Shown piece by piece: positions 16,664 to 24,868 of a stretch of 64,000 nt of DNA. A program made the position numbers and the translations under genes. Below the pieces are notes generated by a model. It saw nothing but the letters and a program-made list of their open reading frames with translations. It was not told where the DNA came from and did no database searches. This DNA is from Gymnodinialimonas ulvae (lineage in GTDB: Bacteria > Pseudomonadota > Alphaproteobacteria > Rhodobacterales > Rhodobacteraceae): assembly GCF_037543845.1 (NCBI RefSeq), contig NZ_JBBIFX010000001.1:186001-250000 (forward strand), in the 5' to 3' direction. How positions within the stretch are numbered: the stretch's first letter is position 1; every line of letters starts with the position of its first letter.

Positions 16664-16894
16664 ATGGGGATCGGAGATATGATCGGCGGCCTGATGGGCG
16701 GCGCGGGCGATGCCGGGATTGACGGCATTCTGGAGAAGCTGGGCGCGGCCGGGATTGACGCCTCGGCGCTTCAGGATCTGGACCTTGAAGCGGTGACTTC
16801 GCTTCTGGGGGAGAACGGGATCGACCTGTCGATGCTCGAAGGGCTGGGCATTTCGGTCGAGGATATCATCGCGAAGGTGACGGGGCAGGCGTGA
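16664..16894 (+). CDS. Small glycine/leucine-rich protein, unknown
   Basis: A 76-residue acidic protein beginning MGIGDMIGGLMGGAGDAGID. It contains an approximate internal repeat (LEKLGAAGIDASALQDLD, then LGENGIDLSMLEGLGIS), suggesting a small helical bundle. There is no signal peptide or membrane span. The ATG at 16664 follows GAGGAG at good spacing, and an intrinsic terminator follows 43 bases after the stop, so the gene forms its own short transcript. I do not recognise a family. Confidence 0.75.
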   Translation: MGIGDMIGGLMGGAGDAGIDGILEKLGAAGIDASALQDLDLEAVTSLLGENGIDLSMLEGLGISVEDIIAKVTGQA

Positions 16895-16937
16895 GGCCGC
16901 CCTCTGTGGGCCTGGTCCGCAGATCCATGGGATCACG

Positions 16938-16963
16938 AAGGGCGCTTTCGAGCGCCCTTTTTT
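16938..16963 (+). terminator. Intrinsic terminator after the 76-residue protein gene
   Basis: GGGCGCT (16940-16946), a TTCG loop and AGCGCCC (16951-16957) form a perfect 7-bp stem followed by six T residues. Confidence 0.93.
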
Positions 16964-17013
16964 CGTGCGACGACCGCGTTAGGTTGCGGTGGGGAACCGG
17001 CGGAGGCGCGGAT

Positions 17014-17562
17014 ATGCGGCGGAAGAGACGGCGCGCGGCGGCCATGGCCTTGGGCGTGATGTTGAGCATGACGGGAGCGGCGGGAATGGCGCAGGTCTGG
17101 GAGACATTCGACGGGCCGGGTGCGGCGCAGTGGGATTACGTGGCCGACGGGGTGATGGGCGGCGTGTCGCGGGGCGGCGCGCGGCTGGAGGAGGGCGCGC
17201 TGCGCCTGACCGGGGAAGTCAGTACTGCGAACAACGGCGGGTTCATTCAGGTGCGGCGACGGTTTGACGGCGGCTGGCCGGAAGGGACGGACGGCCTTCG
17301 CCTTCGGGTGCGGGGCAATGGCGAGCGGTATTTCGTGTTCTTGCGGACCACGGGCCTGTCGCGGGTGTGGCAGTCGTATCGGGCGTCTTTCGTGACGACG
17401 GAAGACTGGAGCGAGGTGTCGTTGGCTTTGGCTGATTTCAGGCCGTCCCATGATGGCATGCGGGCGGTGTTCGCGCCGGGCGATGTGATCAGCATCGGGA
17501 TCCTGGCCTATGGGCGGGATCACCGGGCCGATGTGAGCCTGCGCGAGATCAGCCTTTATTGA
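17014..17562 (+). CDS. CIA30-domain secreted protein
   Basis: A 182-residue protein with a signal peptide (MALGVMLSMTGAAGMAQ) followed by a CIA30-like beta-sandwich: WDYVADGVMGGVSRGGARLE and YFVFLRTTGLSRVWQSYRAS are typical of the complex I intermediate-associated protein 30 / galactose-binding-like fold. In mitochondria the family helps to assemble complex I; bacterial secreted members have no proven role, and assigning complex I assembly here would be unjustified. GGAGG precedes the ATG at 17014. The 3' end overlaps the minus-strand gene at 17556-18128 by seven bases. Confidence 0.8.
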   Translation: MRRKRRRAAAMALGVMLSMTGAAGMAQVWETFDGPGAAQWDYVADGVMGGVSRGGARLEEGALRLTGEVSTANNGGFIQVRRRFDGGWPEGTDGLRLRVRGNGERYFVFLRTTGLSRVWQSYRASFVTTEDWSEVSLALADFRPSHDGMRAVFAPGDVISIGILAYGRDHRADVSLREISLY

Positions 17563-18128
17563 TCGCGGACGCCGTTTTCGCAGGCGGCAAGGTGGGTATC
17601 GGAAACCCGGCAGAGAGGGTCGGTGGCGCAATCCCGGTGTCGCGCAGCGCGATGAGGGCGCAGCAGATCAGATTGCGGTATGGCGAGGGTCGCGACGCGA
17701 TCATGTTGCCCTTCGGACAGGGTCAGGCAATCGCTGAGGTCGAATTGGACGCGCAGGAGATCGAATTGCGCCTGCATGTGCGTGGCCGGGTGGCTGAACG
17801 CCGGAAAGTGCCCCAGGGCGGTGGATATCGCTACGACGCTGGTTGTGTCGCGGTTCATCGCGGCGTTGATGTCTGGGGCGCGCGCGGGGTCGGTTTTGAT
17901 GGAGCCGAATTGATCCCAATCCATGGAGCTCAGAGCCATCATCGCGCGGTATTCCGTGGGACAGTGCCGGTGGGCGATGTGGGACAAGGGGATGGTGTCG
18001 TCGGTGCCGGCATGGGCCGTGTGGGCCAGCATCGGCGAGGCGAAGAGGAGAAGAAGCAGGCGGTGCGCGGGTCGAATTGGCAGAAGATTTTGTCGCTTTT
18101 TGGCCGTTGGAGGGCCTATCGCCGTCAT
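17556..18128 (-). CDS. Secreted protein, unknown, coupled to a LysR regulator
   Basis: A 190-residue protein with an N-terminal signal sequence (AHRLLLLLFASPMLAHTAHA) and a soluble part containing several cysteines (CPTEYRAMMALSS, LSDCLTLSE, RDCATDPLCRV, LAACENGV). No family is recognised. The ATG at 18128 overlaps the stop of the LysR gene by four bases, so both are made from one message. It could be a periplasmic protein with disulfides. Confidence 0.6.
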   Translation of the reverse strand: MTAIGPPTAKKRQNLLPIRPAHRLLLLLFASPMLAHTAHAGTDDTIPLSHIAHRHCPTEYRAMMALSSMDWDQFGSIKTDPARAPDINAAMNRDTTSVVAISTALGHFPAFSHPATHMQAQFDLLRVQFDLSDCLTLSEGQHDRVATLAIPQSDLLRPHRAARHRDCATDPLCRVSDTHLAACENGVRDQ

Positions 18129-18970
18129 GGGGTCAGGCGGTTTTGCAGGACGCGGGCCATGCGGCGGTAGCCCGCGCGGTGGCGGTTTCTGAGGTGCATC
18201 GCAACGAAGACCGGCTGCGCGATGGTGGGGGCGCGGGCAACGGGGTGCGCGGTGCCATCGGCGATCAGGCTTTCGGCCATTTCCGACGGCAGATAGGTGG
18301 TGCCTTGCAGCGCGATCAAGAGGCCCCGCACGGCGGCGGCCTGTCCGCTTGAGACCGTGCCTTCCGAGAGGCCCGGCAGCAGTGTCGCGTGGGTTTGCGC
18401 GAAGGCGGGCGCGTAATTGGGCAGGATGTAATCGGTTGCTTTGACCTCCGCGAGGGTTTGGGCTTGCGTGGAGATCATCCGGTAGGGAATTTCGCCCATG
18501 CTTTCGAAATAGAGATCGGGCGAGGGACGCGGGGTGAAGACGACGCCGAGATCGAGCGCGCCTGCCTCCAGATCGCGGCACATCTGTCGGGAATAATCGC
18601 CGTCGACGTAGAAGCCACACTCGGGCAGCGCCGAGCGCAGCGCGGTGAGCCAGTCGCCCGCGTGGTTGTCGAGCAGGTCGTGCTGGATCCCGATCCGCAG
18701 CATGACGGCGGCGCCGTAGGGTTTGACGTCGGCCTGCGCATCGGCCCAGGCACGGCGCAGGACGCGGGCGTGGGTTTCGAACCGGAGCGCGGCGGTTGTG
18801 GGCTGCGTGCCCGAGCGGGAGCGCTCGAACAGGCGTTCGCCGAGGGCTTTTTCCAGCGCTTTGACGCGGCCCGAGATGGTCGATTGCGTGACGTTCAGGC
18901 GGTCGGCGGTGCGGTTGAACGAGCCGGTGTCGAGAAGGTCGAGGAAGGTTTCGATTTGGTCGATTTGCAT
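18125..18970 (-). CDS. LysR family transcriptional regulator
   Basis: A 281-residue LysR-type regulator with an N-terminal winged helix-turn-helix (IETFLDLLDTGSFNRTADRL, LNVTQSTISGRVKALEKALG) and a co-inducer-binding domain. LysR proteins commonly act on a divergent neighbour; here the divergent gene, 312 bases away, is the dimethylglycine-dehydrogenase-like gene at 19283, which makes it a candidate regulator of that cluster (inference). The intergenic repeat at 19002-19057 lies between them. Confidence 0.85.
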   Translation of the reverse strand: MQIDQIETFLDLLDTGSFNRTADRLNVTQSTISGRVKALEKALGERLFERSRSGTQPTTAALRFETHARVLRRAWADAQADVKPYGAAVMLRIGIQHDLLDNHAGDWLTALRSALPECGFYVDGDYSRQMCRDLEAGALDLGVVFTPRPSPDLYFESMGEIPYRMISTQAQTLAEVKATDYILPNYAPAFAQTHATLLPGLSEGTVSSGQAAAVRGLLIALQGTTYLPSEMAESLIADGTAHPVARAPTIAQPVFVAMHLRNRHRAGYRRMARVLQNRLTP

Positions 18971-19001
18971 GGCGTGGTTTCGGGGTTTCGTTTGGGATTG
19001 G

Positions 19002-19057
19002 GGGGCGCTGCCCCCGTCCTGCGGACTCCCCCGAGCTATTTTGGACCAATGGAAGGA
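19002..19057 (-). repeat. Intergenic repeat, copy 2 (pair of 9125-9181)
   Basis: Positions 19002-19034 are identical to 9125-9157 and the following bases (TATTTTGGACCAATGGAAGG) are related. It lies about 30 bases upstream of the LysR gene start, in the same relative orientation as copy 1 to the gene at 8664-9071. It may be a mobile or regulatory repeat of the genome. Confidence 0.75.
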
Positions 19058-19282
19058 GGGGTTGGAAAGGAAGCGGCGGGCAGGCCCCGGGCCTCGGGAG
19101 GGGTATTGGACAAGAGGAGGACGGTGGGGATGATGACGTGACTTGGGATAGAATTCTAATCGGTTTTTACGATTAAAACAGATGCGCGTGGCGAATTGAA
19201 CTCTGTTTCGTGCGGCGTGATACTGCTGCGCAACAGGGTTTGTCGGCGCGCTGCGGGACAGTGGGCATCAGGGGAGAGAGAC

Positions 19283-21733
19283 ATGGCGGATTTGCCGAGC
19301 ACTGCACGGGTTGTCATCATCGGAGGCGGGGTTGTCGGGACCTCGGGGCTTTATCATCTGGCGAAGGCCGGGTGGCGCGATTGTGTGCTTCTGGAAAAGA
19401 ACGAGCTGACCGCGGGGTCAACCTGGCATGCGGCGGGGAATTGTCCGAATTTCTCCACGTCGTGGGCGGTTCTGAACATGCAGCGCTATTCGCTGGAGAT
19501 GTATCGGACGCTGGCCGAAGATGTTGATTATCCGATGAATTATCATGTCACCGGATCGCTGCGGCTGGGCCATACGAAGGAACGCGCGCAGGAGTTCCAG
19601 CGGGTTTTGGGCATGTCTCAGTATCAGGGCATCGATATGCGGATGCTGTCGAATGACGAGGCCCGGGAGATGTACCCGTTCCTTGAGACCCATGATTTGA
19701 GCGGGATTCTGTATGATCCCTATGACGGCGACATCGACCCGGCGCAGTTGACACAGGCCATGGCCAAGGGGGCGCGCGATCTGGGGGCCACGATCATGCG
19801 GTTCTGCCCTGCGACCGGTGTGCGGCGCGAGAATGGCGAGTGGATCGTGGAGACTGCGCAGGGCGAGATCCGCTGTGAATATGTGGTGAATGCGGCGGGC
19901 TATTATGCGCAGCGCGTGGGCGAGTGGTTCAAGCCGCACGGCGGGCGCACGGTGCCGATGGTGGTGATGAGCCATCAGTATTTCCTGACCGAGGAGATCC
20001 CGGCGGTGAAGGATTGGACGGAGGCCAATGGGCGCAAGCTGCCGCTGATTCGGGATGTCGACAGCTCCTACTACCTGCGGCAGGACAAACACGGGTTGAA
20101 CCTTGGGCCCTATGAGCGGAACTGCAAGGCGCATTGGGTGACGCCCGAGGATCCGATGCCGGAGGATTTTTCGTTCCAGCTGTACCCGGACGATCTGGAC
20201 CGGCTGGAGTGGTATATCGAGGATGCGATGGCCCGGGTGCCGTTGTTGGGTGAGGGCGGCGTGGGCCGCAATATCAATGGCCCGATCCCGTATGCGCCGG
20301 ATGGCCTGCCGATGGTGGGGCCGATGCCGGGGGTGGAGAACGCGTTCGAGGCGCATTCGTTTACCTTCGGGATCGTGCAGGGCGGCGGCGCGGGCAAGGT
20401 TCTGGCCGAGTGGATCACCGAAGGGCAGACCGAGTGGGACATGTGGGCCGTCGATCCGCGCCGCTACACCGATTACGCTGATCATTCCTATTGCCTGGAC
20501 AAGGCGCTGGAGACCTATGGGCACGAATACGGGATGCATTTTCCGTGGAAAGCCTGGCCTGCGGGGCGCGACAAGAAGCTGTCGCCGAACCATGCGCGGG
20601 TTGTGGAACTGGGCGGCCAGATGGGAGCGTATGGCGGTTGGGAACGGGCCAATTGGTTTGCCAAGGACGGCGATGACACCTCGCTTGAGGCGACCGAGAC
20701 CTGGGGCCGCGCGGGGCCGTGGGAGGTTCGGGTGCGCGCGGAATGCGAGGCGGTGCGAGACGGGGTTGGCGTTCTGGACCTGCCGGGCTTTTCACGCTTC
20801 AACCTGACCGGAGAGGGCGCGGCGGAGTGGCTGCGCGGTCGGATCGCAGGCGCGCTGCCGAAGGTGGGGCGGATGAACCTTGGATATTTCCCCGATCCGC
20901 GCGGACGCATCCTGACGGAGATGTCGCTGATCCGCCACGCGGAGGATCACTTCACGCTGATCACGGCGGCGCCCGCGCAGTGGCACGATTACGAGGTGCT
21001 GTGGCGTGATGGGCTGCCCGACGGGGTGAGCCTGACGGATCATACGACGGAATTTTCAGCGCTGATCGTGACGGGGCCAAAGGCGCGGGCGCTGTTTGAA
21101 GAGATCGGGACGGATGCGGATCTGTCGCTTGGGTGGTTGTCGCATCAAAGCGCCAATGTGGCGGGGCGACCGGCGTTCCTGGCGCGGGTGAGCTTTGCCG
21201 GTGAGTTGGGCTGGGAGGTGCACGCGGCCACGGGCGAGATGCCGGCGATCTATGAGGCGGTGATTGCGGCCGGGGCCACGCCGTTCGGGATGTTCGCGCT
21301 CAACGCGTTGCGCATCGAGAAAGGGTACCGGGCGTGGAAGGGCGATCTTTCGACGGATTACAGCCTGTTGGAGGGCGGGCTTGAGCGGTTCATCAAGTTC
21401 GACAAGCCGCAGGATTTCCCCGGCAAGGCGGCGCTTTTGTCGGAAAAGCAGCGCGGTGTAGCCAAACGCTTCGTGACCCTGAAGGTCGATGCGGGCGAGG
21501 CCGACGCGCCCTACATGTCGACGATCACCAAGGATGGCGCGGTCGTGGGTGAGACGACCAGCGGCGCCTGGGGCTACCGGGTTGGCCATTCGGTGGCGCT
21601 GGCGATGGTGACGGCGGAACATGGCGAACCGGGAACGGAGTTGGACGTGAATATCTACGGCGAGATTTGCAGGGCCGTGGTGCAGGGCGACGGGCCGCTA
21701 TGGGATCCGCAGAACGAAAGGCTGCGGGCTTGA
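19283..21733 (+). CDS. FAD-dependent dehydrogenase fused to a GcvT-type aminomethyltransferase (dimethylglycine/sarcosine dehydrogenase-like)
   Basis: An 816-residue protein. The N-terminal DAO-type domain begins with the FAD-binding ARVVIIGGGVVGTSGLYHLA and has WHAAGNCPNFSTSW, a flavin-linking-type region. The C-terminal half is a GcvT/tetrahydrofolate-binding domain (SFAGELGWEVHAATGEMPAI, LRIEKGYRAWKGDLSTDYSL). This architecture is that of dimethylglycine, sarcosine or related N-methyl-amine dehydrogenases, which oxidise an N-methyl group and pass the formaldehyde unit to tetrahydrofolate. The exact substrate is not readable. The ATG at 19283 follows GGGGAGAGAG. It heads the plus-strand cluster up to 29850. 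Confidence 0.88.
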   Translation: MADLPSTARVVIIGGGVVGTSGLYHLAKAGWRDCVLLEKNELTAGSTWHAAGNCPNFSTSWAVLNMQRYSLEMYRTLAEDVDYPMNYHVTGSLRLGHTKERAQEFQRVLGMSQYQGIDMRMLSNDEAREMYPFLETHDLSGILYDPYDGDIDPAQLTQAMAKGARDLGATIMRFCPATGVRRENGEWIVETAQGEIRCEYVVNAAGYYAQRVGEWFKPHGGRTVPMVVMSHQYFLTEEIPAVKDWTEANGRKLPLIRDVDSSYYLRQDKHGLNLGPYERNCKAHWVTPEDPMPEDFSFQLYPDDLDRLEWYIEDAMARVPLLGEGGVGRNINGPIPYAPDGLPMVGPMPGVENAFEAHSFTFGIVQGGGAGKVLAEWITEGQTEWDMWAVDPRRYTDYADHSYCLDKALETYGHEYGMHFPWKAWPAGRDKKLSPNHARVVELGGQMGAYGGWERANWFAKDGDDTSLEATETWGRAGPWEVRVRAECEAVRDGVGVLDLPGFSRFNLTGEGAAEWLRGRIAGALPKVGRMNLGYFPDPRGRILTEMSLIRHAEDHFTLITAAPAQWHDYEVLWRDGLPDGVSLTDHTTEFSALIVTGPKARALFEEIGTDADLSLGWLSHQSANVAGRPAFLARVSFAGELGWEVHAATGEMPAIYEAVIAAGATPFGMFALNALRIEKGYRAWKGDLSTDYSLLEGGLERFIKFDKPQDFPGKAALLSEKQRGVAKRFVTLKVDAGEADAPYMSTITKDGAVVGETTSGAWGYRVGHSVALAMVTAEHGEPGTELDVNIYGEICRAVVQGDGPLWDPQNERLRA

Positions 21734-22299
21734 GCGGATCGCGTTTCATCGTTGAGTTGGACGGGACGGCCCCGCGCCCGCTAGAGGTGCGGCGCGCTGA
21801 TATGACGATTATTATACAAGAAAAAGGTACGGTCCAGGCGGGGATCTGGCTGGAGGCCACGAAGCCGGGCATGACGCTGGATGATCGGGGCGTGGAGGGC
21901 TGGGAATGGCCGGTTGCCGTGAATGTCGATTTCGGCGATATCGGGCGGCCCGACGGGCAAGCGCGTTTCGCCCCCAAGACCCGGCCCGCAACGCCGCCGA
22001 TCGACAGCGACGGCTTCATCTTTTGCAGCGATCACACCATGTTCACGGAACTGGACTGGCGGTTCGAGGCACGGGGTGGCGGTGCGTACCGCGTGTGGGT
22101 TACCTGCGCGTCTGCCCTCCACCGGGTCGAGGCGGAGGTGGATGCGACCGTTGGGTCCGTGACCCTGCACCGCTGGGGGACGGAAGACGTGGACCTGTTC
22201 GCGCGGCTGGTCGGCCCGGCATGGTCCTCGTTCCGGCGGCGTGACCGGCCCGATGGCGCGATCAACTGGCGGCTACCAAGGAGCATGCGGGCAGAATGA
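21730..22299 (+). CDS. Unknown protein, translationally coupled to the dehydrogenase
   Basis: A 189-residue soluble protein rich in beta-strand-like segments (DMTIIIQEKGTVQAGIWLEA, WEWPVAVNVDFGDIGRPDGQ, FCSDHTMFTELDWRFEARGG). The likely start is the TTG at 21730, overlapping the dehydrogenase stop by four bases (TTGA); the next in-frame ATG would remove 26 residues. It has no recognised family. Its stop overlaps the start of the next unknown gene (ATGA), so the two form a tight pair inside the methyl-amine-type operon. Confidence 0.7.
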   Translation: MSGSRFIVELDGTAPRPLEVRRADMTIIIQEKGTVQAGIWLEATKPGMTLDDRGVEGWEWPVAVNVDFGDIGRPDGQARFAPKTRPATPPIDSDGFIFCSDHTMFTELDWRFEARGGGAYRVWVTCASALHRVEAEVDATVGSVTLHRWGTEDVDLFARLVGPAWSSFRRRDRPDGAINWRLPRSMRAE

Positions 22300-22958
22300 G
22301 TATCGAGGGAAAGTTCCGGTTTCAGATGGAAGACCTGCCCGAGCAGGTGCTGGATCTGGCACGGGCGGAGATCGTGATTTTCAAATCGGTCGGCAACAGC
22401 GACGCATTCGGCGTGAATGTCCAGCTTGAGGCTGAGGCGCGCACCGTCATGGCGCCGGACCCGGATTATCCAGAGGAGCCGCCGATAGACTACCGGATCG
22501 CGCCTGTGTTCTTCACCGAATGGTGGGATGTCGCGCAGGGTGATTTGCGCTCGCGCGGGTTGGATGCGCTGGACGGGTTGGGCTTCGAGGTCGACGCGAC
22601 CCGTGCGGATCAGGCGCCCTATGTGCAGTCTCCGGCGGCGGTCTATCAGGACAGCTATGCAGGCCTCAACCGAGGCACGCTGACGCTCAGGCATCGGGGT
22701 GCAGGCGTTTACGACGCGCAGGCCCGGGGCGAGACGGAGTTCCGGTGGACCTTCGCGGTCGAGGCTGTGGCCCCCTTGGCACGGGTCGTCTTCCGCGCGG
22801 GCCTGACGGACGACGCGCGCGCGCCGTCGGATGCGGTGGCGCAGGAATTCGAGCGCCATTTCGACCCGGCTTTGTTCGCGGTCGAGTGGCTTCGGCGCGG
22901 GTCGGATGAGCACTTTTGGTACGATTATGTGGCGACGCCCCTCGGGAGCGGACAATGA
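22296..22958 (+). CDS. Unknown protein, partner of 21730-22299
   Basis: A 220-residue soluble protein without signal peptide or membrane segment. Distinct segments are PPIDYRIAPVFFTEWWDVAQ and QSPAAVYQDSYAGLNRGTLT. The ATG at 22296 overlaps the stop of the preceding gene. No homologous family comes to mind. Its position between the dehydrogenase and the homocysteine methyltransferase suggests a role linked to methylated-compound metabolism. Confidence 0.72.
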   Translation: MSIEGKFRFQMEDLPEQVLDLARAEIVIFKSVGNSDAFGVNVQLEAEARTVMAPDPDYPEEPPIDYRIAPVFFTEWWDVAQGDLRSRGLDALDGLGFEVDATRADQAPYVQSPAAVYQDSYAGLNRGTLTLRHRGAGVYDAQARGETEFRWTFAVEAVAPLARVVFRAGLTDDARAPSDAVAQEFERHFDPALFAVEWLRRGSDEHFWYDYVATPLGSGQ

Positions 22959-22977
22959 CGCAGAACGGAGGCCTGAT

Positions 22978-23880
22978 TTGGCGCAGGTAACGATCCTCGA
23001 CGGGGGGATGGGGCAGGAATTGATCGCACGCTCGGGGCAACCGGCGCAGCCGTTGTGGTCGACGCAGGTGATGTTGGACCGGCCCGGTCTGGTGGCCGAG
23101 GTGCATGACGATTACGTGGCGGCGGGTGCGCAGGTGGTTACGACCAATTCCTACGCGATCCACCGCGACCGGCTGCGCGGCGCGGCGTCGAACCATTACG
23201 CGGGCGCGGGCGTTGAATTGCCGGATCGCGAGGCGGAGTTCGAGGCGCTTCTGGGCCGCGCGCTCGATGAGGCCGAAGGGGTGCGGGGGCGGGCGCAGAT
23301 CGCAGGCGCCATCGGGCCGCTCGGGGCCAGTTACCGCGCCGATTTGAACCCGCCTTACGAGGATGCCGTGGCGCTTTATGCGGAGGTGGCGAAGATCCTC
23401 GCCCCGCGCGCCGATATCCTGTTGTTCGAGACGATTGCATCCGTGGAAGCGGCACGTGCGTGCCTGGAGGCCGGGCGGCAGACGCTGCGGCCCGTGTGGC
23501 TGGCGCTGACGGTGGATGACGAGGACGGAACGCTTCTGCGCTCGGGCGAGACCTTGGCGGAGGCGATGGACGTGGCGCGCGATGCGGATGCGGTGCTGGC
23601 CAATTGCTCTGCGCCGGAAGTGATGCCGCCCGCGTTGGAGATCATCGGCACCGGTGGCGTGCCGTTCGGGGCCTATGCCAATGCGTTCACGCAGATCACC
23701 AAGGCGTTTCTGGCGGGCGGCACGACGGCCAGCGACCTGAGCGCGCGGCGCGATATGGGGCCCGCGGCCTACGCCGATCACGCGACGGCCTGGGTGGATA
23801 TGGGGGCCACGATCATCGGGGGCTGTTGCGAAACCGGCCCGGCGCATATCGCGGAAATCGCGCGCAGGTTGGGCCGGTGA
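22978..23880 (+). CDS. Homocysteine S-methyltransferase family protein
   Basis: A 300-residue zinc methyltransferase of the BhmT/MmuM (S-methyl_trans) family. The barrel starts with TILDGGMGQELIARSG, and the three zinc cysteines are in VLANCSAPEV and GATIIGGCCETGPAHI. Such enzymes move a methyl group from betaine, S-methylmethionine or DMSP-like donors to homocysteine. The start is a TTG at 22978 behind ACGGAGG. Its setting next to a dimethylglycine-dehydrogenase-like gene favours a betaine-type donor, which is inference. Confidence 0.88.
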   Translation: MAQVTILDGGMGQELIARSGQPAQPLWSTQVMLDRPGLVAEVHDDYVAAGAQVVTTNSYAIHRDRLRGAASNHYAGAGVELPDREAEFEALLGRALDEAEGVRGRAQIAGAIGPLGASYRADLNPPYEDAVALYAEVAKILAPRADILLFETIASVEAARACLEAGRQTLRPVWLALTVDDEDGTLLRSGETLAEAMDVARDADAVLANCSAPEVMPPALEIIGTGGVPFGAYANAFTQITKAFLAGGTTASDLSARRDMGPAAYADHATAWVDMGATIIGGCCETGPAHIAEIARRLGR

Positions 23881-24037
23881 GTGCCCGCGCCGCCCGGTCC
23901 GGAGACAAGTCTCCGCGCCGCGTTGTGGCGCAACCCTGCCCCTCTTTGTTCCATCAAAATGCACTTTCCGGCGAAACGTCCCAAACGGGCGGAGCGGTGG
24001 GTTGGTACGGGCCGGATCATCATTGCGGGAGGCAGAC

Positions 24038-24868
24038 ATGAGCAGGACGGATCGACACGAGAGGTTCATGGCGCTGCACGGATCGGGATGTTTCGTGATG
24101 CCGAACCCCTGGGATGCTGGATCGGCGCGGATGATGGCGGCGATGGGGGCGGTGGCGCTGGCCACGTCTTCGGCGGCCCATGCCTTTACGTTGGGGCGGC
24201 CCGACATGGGCGGCGTAACCCGCGACGAGGCGTTGGCCCATGCCGAGGATATCGTGGCGTCCACCGGCCTTCCGGTGTCGGGCGATTTCGAAAACGGCTT
24301 TGGCGACACGCCCGAGGATGTCGCCGAAACGGTGCGGTTGGCGGCGGAGGTCGGCCTGTCGGGGTGCGGGATAGAGGACATGGCGTTCGGCGAGAGCGTC
24401 ACGGCCTATGACTTTGAACTGGCCCTGGAAAAGATCCGCGCGGGCGTTGCAGCGGCGCGGTCTTTGGGCCGGCCTTTCGTGCTGACGGCACGGGCGGATG
24501 GGGTGATGAACGGGGTCTATGACCTGTCGCAAGGGATCCTGCGGTTGCAGGCCTTCGAGGCGGCGGGGGCCGATTGCCTTTACCTGCCGGTGCCACCCGG
24601 ACAGGCCGAGCTGGCGCAGATCCTTGCGGCGGTGAAAGCGCCGTTGAACGTGCTGGCGGTTGGGCCGGTGCAGGATATGAGCCTTGGCACTCTGACGGGG
24701 CTGGGGGTGCGGCGGATTTCGTTGGGCAGTCAGATGGCGCGGCTCACCCATGCAGCGATCCGGGACGCGATGGCGGCGTTGCAGGCCGGGCATTTCACGC
24801 CGTTCAAGGCGGCGGCGCGGGGTGATGAGATTGATGCGCTTTTGAAGGGAGGGCGTGGCGATGGTTGA
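24038..24868 (+). CDS. Isocitrate lyase/PEP mutase superfamily protein
   Basis: A 276-residue protein of the ICL/PEP-mutase barrel family: GSGCFVMPNPWDAGSARMMA, PVSGDFENGFGDTPEDVAET and CGIEDMAFGE give the phosphoenolpyruvate/Mg-binding framework with the acidic residues. The KKCGH-type loop of isocitrate lyase is absent, so the protein belongs to the oxaloacetate-decarboxylase-like or carboxy-PEP-mutase-like branch. The role in this operon is unknown. GGGAGG precedes the ATG at 24038. The next gene begins eight bases before its stop. Confidence 0.82.
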   Translation: MSRTDRHERFMALHGSGCFVMPNPWDAGSARMMAAMGAVALATSSAAHAFTLGRPDMGGVTRDEALAHAEDIVASTGLPVSGDFENGFGDTPEDVAETVRLAAEVGLSGCGIEDMAFGESVTAYDFELALEKIRAGVAAARSLGRPFVLTARADGVMNGVYDLSQGILRLQAFEAAGADCLYLPVPPGQAELAQILAAVKAPLNVLAVGPVQDMSLGTLTGLGVRRISLGSQMARLTHAAIRDAMAALQAGHFTPFKAAARGDEIDALLKGGRGDG

